Shown here: positions 16,506 through 25,168 of the stretch, piece by piece
Position numbering within the stretch: the stretch's first letter is position 1
Layout of the letters: each line of letters starts with the position of its first letter
DNA from: Priapulus caudatus
Lineage: Eukaryota; Priapulida; Priapulimorpha; Priapulimorphida; Priapulidae
Direction: 5' to 3'
Assembly (NCBI RefSeq): GCF_000485595.1
Contig: NW_014579203.1
Coordinates: 17,177 to 42,344, forward strand
DNA length: 25,168 nucleotides
The notes under the pieces: generated by a model
The model's input: the letters and a program-made list of their open reading frames with translations, nothing else
Databases searched by the model: none
Told to the model about the DNA's origin: nothing
Made by a program: the position numbers and the translations under genes

Positions 16506-17280
16506 TGGCGCCCCCTGCTTTCACGTTCGTCAGTGCGTGGACCCGACGAGACGCGTCGCCGGAGGGCGCCACCGTCATGCCGGCGGCGTTTCTAGTGGCG
16601 CCGTTTGTTGTCGGTGATGGTCGAAGCCAGGCATGTCGTGTGGCGACGCGGCTGGAGAGCCGGTGCCACCGCAGTGGAGCCGTCGTCATCTTGCCCTCTT
16701 CTTCCCTCTTGCCCCCTCCACCCTCCTACTCCCCTCCTCCCTCCACCCTCCTGCCCCGCCCACTGTCCGTACCTCTGATGTGGAGCAACCACCCGCCTCC
16801 ATCCAGCCACGCCTGTACCTGATAAACCAGGTAGCCTCCATTCATTTACACAGGCACACGGTTCAGGCCGAGCAACCCAGCTCCACTCTAAGTCTTGCCT
16901 TAAGGTGACTACGTCACGAATTTTCGATGGTAAAATTTGTAAAATTTTTGTTGCCATTTTTTTCCATTAAAAGTAAGAACTAACGGGACTAAACGTATCG
17001 TCAAATTCTTACCTGATAAGATTGTTTCTCAACTAGCTAAAAATCCAAAAAACCTGGACGATTTGATATTAGTGTTCATAATATTAATTGCTTGCTATGG
17101 GTTATGTATGAGTCACGAGTGTATGTTCACATCGAACAATATAGTAAAATAGGAAGTATAATGCAGCAATTTAACCATAAAAAGTGAACAGAATCACTTG
17201 TATTTTGTGGAAAAGTGGATTTTTTATTTATTTTTTTATTATTTACGGTGACGTAATCACTTTAAAAATATTCCCAAGGT

Positions 17281-17370
17281 CTGTTAGCAACGCAGGTCCA
17301 CTCCTTCCCTCCAAATGTCCACACACATCTGTTAGTAACACAGGTCCAAATGTCCACACACACATCTGTT
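17281..17370. repeat. Imperfect tandem repeat, 2+ copies
   Basis: CTGTTAGCAACGCAGGTCC at 17281 recurs as CTGTTAGTAACACAGGTCC at 17329, with a third partial start at 17366. Each is followed by AAATGTCCACACACA; the first copy carries 13 extra bases. Confidence 0.85.
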
Positions 17371-17508
17371 GGTGTGAGTAATCGTGGTGATACTAGCTAC
17401 GTCATCGCCACGCCACCTAGCCGGTGGTTTTTGTAAGAGAGGCGTTAATAATTGTCGGGTAATATATATGTGTGCGCACGTAGAATTATATATGTGAATA
17501 TGTTAGCG

Positions 17509-17536
<28 letters not shown>
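17509..17536. repeat. TA microsatellite (14 units)
   Basis: Pure TA dinucleotide run in the probable 3' UTR. Confidence 0.95.
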
Positions 17537-17539
<3 letters not shown>

Positions 17540-17759
17540 GCCCCACTATCCTTAGTGTGTATTAGGCTATCGGTGATAATGTGCTAGTTGAACTCGTGAT
17601 TGGTTATTGATCATTGATTATTTACTATTGATCGGTGGCCACACCCGCGGATGCTTTCCGACTCGCTCGCCAACGGAGCATTCCGGGGCGACGAGCGGTC
17701 GGCCCGCATCCGTGCCGCGTCTTAGTTTAATTTATTTTCGTCGTTAGCTTGGCGGCGCT

Positions 17760-17773
17760 CCGCCAGGTGGCGC
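17760..17773 (+). promoter_or_regulatory. CTCF-core-like motif
   Basis: CCGCCAGGTGGCGC matches CCASYAGRKGGCRS (consensus recalled) at 13 of 14 positions. It is one of about ten such matches in the window, most of them in 15.1-19.1 kb. Confidence 0.4.
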
Positions 17774-18174
17774 TGCGAGTCGCGGACGCACGCGCACGGT
17801 GTACATAGCGAGAGGCGGGCGCGATTGTAAATGCCGCGCGTAGGCGGCAGCACGGTCGCGCGTGCACGGTCGACGCGACTCGTGCGAGAGACACCTGGTG
17901 GTTGGGTTTTCGCGAGGTTGAATCGTTTAAGGCGAGCCGTGCTCGACGGGGGCGCGTGCTTTGTATGACGACGCTGTGTCGTTCACGTATTCGTGGCGGG
18001 GGAAATGCTCGACAAACCAGAGAAAAATGTACGCCAGACAATTGGGAAAATATCTGTGTGAACATGAGGGGTTGTGGCCACGGCCGTTTTCGTGTGAAGT
18101 CGGGTTTGTGTCACCGAGAGAGAAAAAAAAACTGGGAAAAATCGAGCTAGTTGTCGCTCTACGTCGTGCTATGA

Positions 18175-18188
18175 CTAGTAGATGGCGC
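18175..18188 (+). promoter_or_regulatory. CTCF-core-like motif
   Basis: CTAGTAGATGGCGC matches the same consensus at 13 of 14 positions, about 150 bp before the AATAAA signal. Confidence 0.4.
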
Positions 18189-18339
18189 TGTACGCCGCGC
18201 CGGCGACACCCGCTGGTGTTCGACTCGTCTGATTGTCGATTTACGTCGTTTATAGACGTCGTTATCCGGTGTTCTGTTAGATTGAGCGATTCGCCGCCCT
18301 CCGTGTCGTCCGTGTATTTTTATAATGCAATGTTGTACA

Positions 18340-18345
18340 AATAAA
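18340..18345 (+). terminator. Polyadenylation signal AATAAA
   Basis: Canonical hexamer on the gene strand, 1.8 kb after the stop codon, followed by GT/T-containing sequence. It is the best candidate for the gene end. Confidence 0.45.
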
Positions 18346-18360
18346 TCAAGCTTCATGTTA

Positions 18361-20229
18361 AATACGAATCGAAGAGCGTTCCTGTCATCATGAGAGTTTT
18401 CGTCGCGATACCGCGAAGTGAAGTTACGAGCGACCTGTCGCGTCACGGGTTAGGTGAGGTGTGGAGCATGTGTGTGTGTGCGTGTTGTTGTGCGTGCGTG
18501 CGTGTTGTTTTGAAGGGTTTGCTGTTTGCTATGACGATCAATCAGGCTTTTCTTAGAATCGATGCTCTGTCGCATAGCAAGGAAAGTTACGAGTGGAGTG
18601 TGTGCGTGCGTGTGTAGTTGTGAAGTGTATGTAGCTTGTAATGAGGACCTATCACACACACGGTGCTACATATGTGTTCGTGTACTTGCTGTTGCTGTAT
18701 TTTCAACTACAAGAATTGCTGCGCGCAGGTCAGTGTCGACACCTGGTGGACAAATATTTTATTATGTCCCCCTATCAGTTAATCGCACTTTTTATTGAGA
18801 CCAACTAATTGGTATAATATAGAGCCTAATTGTTATATTATTTTCTCGTGTAGTGTTCCCCATTGGTGACCGGCCTAAATGCTTTACGAAGTCACGACGA
18901 CATTAAGATGTGCGGCGGATATGGCCGTGGCGAACTCTAGCAAGCAAATATTTGAAATATTAAATTTTACACAGGGAAAGTATAGTCATGAGGAGGTATA
19001 TAGTTATCCGCTAGATGGTGCATAAATGCGAAACTCCGAAATCGCTTTAAAATGTAACGCTCGTTTTCCTGGGGGCGCCACCATCCAATGGCATTAACAC
19101 AGCTTCTTCCTCATCTTTTGGATTAAATTTGTAAGGTGATTAACAGGGTGTGGGGCAAGGATAAGGAGTACTATGTAGCAAGTGGCATGTGAGCGCAAAA
19201 TTACTCATGATGGCAAAATTGATGAGTAGCAGAATGAGAGAGAGAGGGGAGGAGAAAAGAGAAATAATGACATGCATAGCTAAATATTTCACAGAGACCC
19301 ATTGACCTATTAAAATTGAAAAGTAGATTGAATTTTTTAAATACCAGATCATATGTCCAGATCAAAGTCCATATGTATGACTTTGAAAACAGGAGACAAT
19401 AATACAAAAGAATACGGGAATACGGGAAACAAAAGAATACGGGAATACGGGAATACTTCGTTGCGTTGCCCGGTCACCCGCGTCGGGTGGTGGGCGTGTT
19501 TGTTGTAAGCGGCGGCATCCAAGGTTAGAATCGTCGCCGCTTGCCTCGGCTGGCTCGGTTTGGATAGCGAAATGCCGCCGTGCGAACCGCGGGCTGCCTG
19601 CCACGGGTCTTTTGTAAAAGCCCCCGAGACGGAGCAGGGTGCTAGAGGATGGGCGTGTCTCGGTGTGGTTGGCCGGAAATTTTTTTGGGTTTTTAAATCA
19701 GCTTATAATTATAATTGTATATTCTACGTATTAATTAATATAGATGTTAGCAATTTTAAACCCTGCGTGTCGCGTGTTTGTGCGCTGTATATATGCGTGT
19801 AACAAATGCGTGCAGTGCTAATGTGAAATGCTGTGGGCCGTCGTAGGTAGAGGCGGGAGACTTGAGTGATTTAAGTGTGATAATGGCTGTTGTTATTGAC
19901 CCATATACCAGTCATATTCAGGCAGAGATGATGGATAGCAAATGTATCATGTTATTGATTATATGCTACATCATGACATATTTTCAGTACTACACGTGTA
20001 GAGCACAACAATGCTGATCTTGTAAGTAAGGGGGATCTGTCGAAGGGCGTCCTCGGCGACTGGAGGGCCGATAAGTCGAACAGAATTCGAACACCTGAAG
20101 CGCTGCACGGATCCTGCTGGCTCCTCGGCAGCTCCTCGACTGCCTCCTCGACTGAGCGCTGCTGCGTACTGACTGCTCGAGGAGGTGCTGGCTCGCTCGG
20201 CAACCTGGCTGGAATAAGGTTAGTAACTT
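18361..20229. other. Intergenic DNA, no gene recognised
   Basis: No conserved coding segment is seen on either strand. A short tandem of AATACGGG(A) words lies at 19410-19455. CTCF-core-like matches occur at 18736-18749 (minus) and 19008-19021 (plus). From about 20080 the sequence becomes rich in CTCCTCG words and grades into the satellite. Confidence 0.5.
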
Positions 20230-20749
20230 TTGTATTGTTCCCGTTCCTTGCTGGGCCTCCCTCCCTTCTTCTCGCTCCTCCTCGGCGTGCCTCCCTCTAG
20301 TCATCTCATCCGCCCCCCTGCTCGTCTCCGCTCCTGCCTCGCCTTTCCTCCTGCCTCGCTTCTGCCTCCTCGCTCGCCTCTCCTCCCTCTTATCATCTCC
20401 TCCTGCCCTCTATCATCTCCTCCGCTCGCTGCCCTGCCTCCTTCTTCTCCTCCTTCCTCCCTGCCGTCCCTCTCTCATCTGTCTCCTGGCCTCCTCCGCT
20501 CCTCCTGCTATGGCATCTGCGCGTCCTCGCTCTCCCTTCCCTCCTCCCTCCTCCTCCCTCCTTCTCCTCCTCCTGGCCTCTCCTCCGCTCTATCATCTAT
20601 CCTGCCTGCCCTCTATCGATCGTCCTCCCTCCTCCCTCCTTCGGCCTGTCCTGCCCGCCTGCTATTGCATCTCCTCGCCTGCCTTCGTCGCTTCCTCTCC
20701 TCGCTCTATCATCTCGCCTCTATCATCTCCTCCTCCTCGCCTCTGCTCA
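20230..20749. repeat. CT-rich satellite, block 1 (pyrimidine strand)
   Basis: Irregular units of CTC/CCT with a recurring TATCATCTCCT anchor every ~18-44 bp. Random-looking single G insertions interrupt the pyrimidines. Ser/Leu/Pro-rich open frames here are compositional. Confidence 0.92.
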
Positions 20750-21045
20750 GATGCAATGAGAGAGATAAAGAAGAAAGAGGAGAGGGTGGCGAGGCGAGGC
20801 AAAGGCGAAGCAAGAGCAGGATGCGGAGGGGAGAGAGGGAGAAGGCGCAAGAAGAGAGAGGGGAGAGAGGGAGCAGCGAAGAAGAGAGATGAGAGGGGAG
20901 GAGGGAGAAGGCGAGAAGAGAGGATGAAGTAGGAGAGAGAGGAGAGGCGAAGCAAGTGGAGATGAGAGGGGAGAGAGGGAGAAGGCGAACAAGTGAGATG
21001 AGTAGGGAGGGGGGAGGCGAGAGGGGTCAATGAGCAATGAGGCAA
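20750..21045. repeat. GA-rich satellite, block 2 (purine strand)
   Basis: The same type of sequence in the opposite strand sense, with GAGATGAGAGG and GAGAAGGCGA(A) anchors. It is inserted between two pyrimidine blocks, so both boundaries are strand switches. Confidence 0.92.
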
Positions 21046-23352
21046 GTGAGTGCATCTCCTCCGTCATCTGCGGCTCCTCCTCGCGCTCTATCATCTCTCC
21101 TGTCCCTCCGGCTTCTGACCTCCTGCGCTCCCTCTCGCTTTCCGTGCCTGCTCTCATCTTGCCGTCGCCTTCTCCTCCTCTATCATCTCCTCGCCTCCTC
21201 TCGCTCCCTCTAGTCATCCTCCCGTCCTGCCCTCCTCCGTCGGCTCCTCCTCTATCATGCTCGATCCCTCTCATCGCCTCTATCTCTCCTTCTCCTCCTC
21301 CCGCTCTCCGTCTATCATCTCCTTCCTCCTCCGCGTCTCTGCCCCTCTTCATCTGCGCTTTCCTCGCTCCGCTCCTCCTCCCTTCTATCATCTGCCTCCT
21401 CCTCCTCGCCTTGACTCCTCGCTCCCTGCTAATCATCTCCTGCCCTCTATCATCCTCTTTCCTCCTCCCTCCTCCTCACCTGCCTCCCCCCTTATCATCT
21501 CCTTCCTCCTCCTCCTCCTCCTCCTCCGCTCCTCCTTTTCCTGCCCTCTATCATCTCCCTTCCCTTCTCTCCCTCTACATGCTGCGCTGCCCTCCTCGCC
21601 TCGCTCCCTCTATGCATCTCCCCTGCCTGCGCGCTCTCCGCTGCCTCGCTCCCTGCTATCATCTCCTGGCGCGCTCTCTCGCTCCCTCTATCAGTTCGCT
21701 GTCCTCCTCCTCCTCTGGTCCTCCCTCTATCATCTCGGCTTCCTCCTCCCTCCTCCCGCCCTTTATCTCCTCCCGTCCTCCTCCCTCTCCTGCCCTCTAT
21801 CGATCTCTCTCCTTCCTGCCTCCCTTCTGCCTCGCTCGCCTCTTATCATCTCGATCCCTCTATCATCTCTTTCGCTCCTCGCCTGCCTGCGCTCGCTCCC
21901 TCGCTCCCCCGCGTCGTAGTCACTCCTCCCCGTTCCTCCTTACTCGGCTCGCTCCTCGCTGCGCGTCCTTTTCCTGCCTCTATCATCTCCTCGCCTTCTC
22001 TCCTGCTTTCATCTGGCGCTTGTCGCCGTCCTCCTCGGCCTGCCGCTCTATGCTGGCTCCGCTCCCTCCTGCCTCTCCTCCGTCCTCCCTCTAGTCATTC
22101 CTCCCTCCTCCTGCGCGCTCTTATCATCTGCCTTCCTCCTCCGCTCCTCCTCCTGCCTCTATATCTCCGTCCGCTCTCCCGTCCTCCTCCCTGCTATGGC
22201 ATCTCGCTTCTCGCGTCCTCCCTCGCTGCCTCCTGCCTCGCCTCTATCATCTCCTTCTCCTCCTGGCCCTCCTCCCTCCTGCCTCCCTCGTATCATCTGC
22301 CTTCTCCTCCTCCTGCCTGTCCTCCGGTCCTCCTGCCTCCGCTCATCATCTCCTTCGCTCCTGGCGCTCCTCCTCCGGCTCCTGGCCTCCTCGTATGCAT
22401 CTCTGCGCATCCTCCTCTATCATCTGCCTCCCATCTATCATCTCTTCCCTCTCTCCTGGCCTCCCTCTAATCCTCTCCTTCCTCCTCCTGCTCCGGCTCT
22501 CGCCTCGCTCCCTTCGCTCCTGCCCTCGTATCCATCCCTGCTCCTTCCTCCTCCTCCTGCTATGGATGCTCCTTCGGCTTTCCTCGCCTCCTCCCTATGC
22601 CTCCTCGTGCCTCATGACCTCTTATCTGGCTCTGCCTCCTCCCTCGTGATCATGTCCTCGGGCTCCTCCCTCCTCGCCTCCGTCCTGCCTCCCTCCTGCG
22701 CTCCCTGCGCTCTCCCGTCTATCATCTCTCCTCCTCCCTGCCTCCGCTCCTGCCGCTCTCCTCTTCCTCCCTCTATCCATCTCCTCGCCTCCTCACTCCT
22801 CCTCTCCTCTATCATCTCCTTCCCCTGCTCTCCTCGCTACTCCTCCTCCCTCCTGCATCCCTCTGATCCATCTCGCTGCCTCCTCCCTCTATGCATGTGC
22901 CTCGCTCCTCCCTCCTCCTCCCTCTATCATGCTCCTCTCGCTCCTCTATCATCGTCCTTCGCTCGCTCGCGCCTGCTCGCTCCTCTGCCCGTCCTCCCCT
23001 CTAGTCATCTCCTCCTTGCCTCCTCCTCCTCGCTCTATTGGCATCTCCTCCCTGCCTCCTCCTGCTATCATCCTGCCTCGGCTCCTCCTCCTTCCTGCGT
23101 CCTCCTCCCTCCTTCTCCTCCTCCTCGCTCGCCCCCTCTACTCATCTGCCTCGCCTGCTCACTGGCCTCCTCCTCATCATCTCCTCCGCGTCGCCTCCTC
23201 CTCGCTCCGCTCTATGCATCTTCCTTCGCGTTTGCCTCTGCCTCCCGCGTGCCTGCCCTCCTCCTCCTCTAATCATCGTCCTCCTCCTCTCCTCCCTCCT
23301 CTCGCTCCTCCCTGCTATCATCTCGCTCCTCCTGCCCTCCTCTCCCCTCCTC
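21046..23352. repeat. CT-rich satellite, block 3 (pyrimidine strand)
   Basis: About 2.3 kb of CTCCTC-based units with TATCATCTCC anchors. Unit length is variable (roughly 18-44 bp), and many units differ by an inserted G. Two frames of more than 350 codons are open only because the composition lacks stop codons. Confidence 0.93.
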
Positions 23353-24640
23353 AAGAGGCAATGAGAGAGAGAAAAGAGAGGAAGAGGAGAGAGAGCGAGA
23401 GAAAAGAGGGAAGAGAGGGAGAAGGCTGAGATGAGAGATTAGAGGGGAGAGAGGGAGAAGGAGGAGAAGAGTGATGCGAGAGGGGAGAGACAGGAGAAGG
23501 CGAAGAAGAGAGGATGAGCGGGCGAGGAGAGGGGGAGAAGGGAGGGGAGGAGGCGATGAGACAGAGAAAAGAAGGAAGAGGAGAGAGAGGGACGAGAGGT
23601 GAGAGAAGGCGAAGGAGAGAGATGAGAAGGCGAGAGAGGGGGAGAAGGGAGGGGAAGGAGAGCAATGAGAGAGAAAAGAATGGAAGAGGAGAGAGAGAGA
23701 GGGACGAGAGGTGAGAGAAGGCGAAGGAGAGAGATGAGAGGAGGAGAGAGCGAGAGGGGAGAGAGGGAAGGCGCAGGAGAGAGAGGACGAGAGGACGAGA
23801 GAGGGGGAGGGAGCCAAGGAGAGCAATGAGAGAGAGAAAGAAGGAGAGGAGAGAGAGAGAGGGACGAGAGGTGAGAGAAGGCGAATGGAGAGAGATGAGA
23901 GGGGAGCTGACGAGAGGGGATGAGAGGGAGAAGGGCGACAGGAGAGAGATGCGGCAGGTAGAGGTGAGATTAGAGGGGGAGAGAGGGAAGATAGGCGAAG
24001 AAGAGTGATGCGAGAGGGGAAGAGAGGAGAAGGCGAGAGAAGAGAGATGAGAGCGAGAGAGGGGAGAAGGCTGAAGAAGAGAGAGGGGAGAAGGAGGGAG
24101 AGGGAAGAAGAGAGATGAGAGGCGAAGAGAGGGGGAGTAAGGCGAGAAAGAGAGTTTGAGCAGGAGCGAGAGATTAGAGGGTTGAGAGAGGGAGATAGGG
24201 CGAAGAAGAGTGGATGCGAGAGGGGAGAAGAAGGAGAAGGCGAAGAAGAGAGATGAGAGTGCGNGGTGAGAGAAGGCGAAGAAGAGAGATGAGAGGAGAG
24301 AGAGACGCGAGGGGAGAGAGGGAGAAGGCGAAGGAGAGAGAGGGACGAGAGGTGAGAGAAGGCGAAGAAGAGAGATGAGAGGAGAGAGAGACGCGAGGGG
24401 AGAGAGGGAGAAGGCGAAGGAGAGAGAGGGACGAGAGGAGAGAGAGGGAGGGAAAGGAGAGCAATGAGTGAGAGAAAAGAAGGAAGAGAAGAGAGAGGCA
24501 CGAGAGGGGAGAGAAGGCGAAGAAGAGAGATGAGAGGAGAGAGAGACGCGAGGGGAGAGAGGGAGAAGGCGAAGGAGAGAGATGAGATGAGAGAGAGATG
24601 AGAGGAGAGGGAGAAGGCGAAGAAGAGAGATGAAGGAAGA
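23353..24640. repeat. GA-rich satellite, block 4 (purine strand)
   Basis: Purine-strand units with anchors GAGAAGGCGAAG(A/G)AG and AGAGATGAGAG(G). Higher-order duplication is visible: an 86-bp unit is repeated without visible difference at 24265-24350 and 24351-24436. One unknown base lies at 24264. A 410-codon Ser/Leu frame on the minus strand is a by-product. Confidence 0.93.
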
Positions 24641-25168
24641 GCAGGGTAGAGAGGCAGGCAGAGAGAGAACGAGAGAGGCAGGTAGAGAGGCAGGCAGAGA
24701 GAGAACGAGAGAGGCAGGTAGAGAGAACGAGAGAGGGGTAGAGAGGCAGGTGCCTCTCTCGTTCTCTCTCTGCCTGCCTTTCTACCCCTCTCTCCCTCTC
24801 TCGTTCTCTCTCTGCCTGCCTCTCTACCCCTCTCTCGTTCTCTCTCTACCTGCCTCTCTCGTTCTCTCTCTGTAGGTAGAGACTGCCTGCCTCTCTACCC
24901 TCTCTCGTTCTCAGAGAGAACGAGAGAGGCAGGTAGAGAGGCAGGCGGTAGAGAGGCAGGCAGAGAGAGAACGAGAGAGGCAGGCAGAGAGGAGAGAGAG
25001 AACGAGAGAGGCCAGGCAGAGAGAACGAGAGAGGGAGGCAGAGAGGCAGGCAGAGAGAACGAGAGAGGCAGGTAGAGAGAACGAGAGAGGCAGGTAGAGA
25101 GGCAGGCAGAGAGAACGAGAGAGGGGTAGAGAGGCAGGCAGAGAGAGAACGAGAGAGGCAGGTAGATA
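24641..25168. repeat. GAGAACGAGAGAGGCAGG minisatellite with strand switches
   Basis: Units built from GAGAACGAGAGAGGCAGG(T/C)AGAGAGGCAGGCAGA alternate orientation: purine strand to about 24750, pyrimidine strand to about 24912, then purine strand to the window end. The junctions are near-perfect palindromes (GAGAGGCAGGTGCCTCTC near 24743-24760 and CTCGTTCTCAGAGAGAACGAG near 24903-24923). Confidence 0.92.

Larger units (their letters stand above)
16506..18360 (+). other. Probable 3' UTR of the LDLRAP1-like gene
   Basis: No further splice acceptor or coding segment is supported after the stop codon. The first plausible polyadenylation hexamer is ATTAAA at 16966-16971, and a canonical AATAAA lies at 18340-18345. 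The interval contains an imperfect 37-48-bp tandem repeat (17281-17370), a TA microsatellite (17509-17536) and several CTCF-core-like matches. Which end is used cannot be told without transcript data. Confidence 0.5.

Noticed and set aside
17902-18344. Overlapping 82- and 127-codon frames after the stop codon of the adaptor gene
   Set aside because: No recognisable domain, two frames overlap, and the position fits 3' UTR.
21030-23272. Two + strand open frames of more than 350 codons, rich in Ser, Leu and Pro
   Set aside because: They lie entirely in the CT-rich satellite, have no domain and exist only because pyrimidine repeats lack stop codons; parallel frames are open too.
23269-24501. 410-codon minus-strand frame of Ser/Leu/Pro
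   Set aside because: It is the complement of the GA-rich satellite and crosses an unknown base; no coding feature.

Overview
This is invertebrate-type animal genomic DNA. Introns have GT-AG boundaries, there are dense microsatellites and minisatellites, MITEs with terminal inverted repeats, and a run of 25 Ns marking an assembly gap. The taxon cannot be fixed from the sequence. A marine invertebrate is plausible from the C-homopolymer repeats and the SSR load, but that is a guess.

One protein-coding gene is supported, on the + strand from about 2.4 to 18.35 kb: an orthologue of LDLRAP1/ARH, the PTB-domain clathrin adaptor for LDL-receptor-type NPxY cargo. Five coding exons are visible: 2400-2475 (start codon), 14759-14873, 15097-15298, 15698-15815 and 16295-16505 (stop). 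The phases of the last four join without a shift into a 214-residue C-terminal part. It carries the second half of the PTB domain and an AP-2 beta-appendage motif split across the last intron. The exons for the first ~86 residues of the PTB domain, expected between 2476 and 14758, were not found. That interval holds an N gap and what looks like a misassembled or genuinely inverted duplication.

Layout: 1-2040, upstream DNA with a GTGC/ACGT satellite and a C-tract-rich repeat; 2040-2399, probable promoter and 5' UTR with CArG-box and E-box matches; 2476-14758, large repeat-rich intron(s) with a 238-bp TIR element, CAG/CTG/AAT/GA/AC tracts, a hairpin-rich stretch, a 380-bp hAT-like MITE with an 8-bp target-site duplication, an inverted duplication around the gap, and two minisatellites against the next exon; 14759-16505, compact GC-rich 3' coding part; 16506-18360, probable 3' UTR ending at AATAAA (18340), in a region dense in CTCF-core-like motifs; 18361-20230, intergenic with nothing recognised; 20230-25168, almost pure polypurine/polypyrimidine satellite that switches strand five times.

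I found no multi-gene system, RNA gene or CRISPR array. The best points for follow-up are the missing PTB exons with the inverted duplication, the two MITEs, the CTCF-like motif cluster and the strand-switching satellite.
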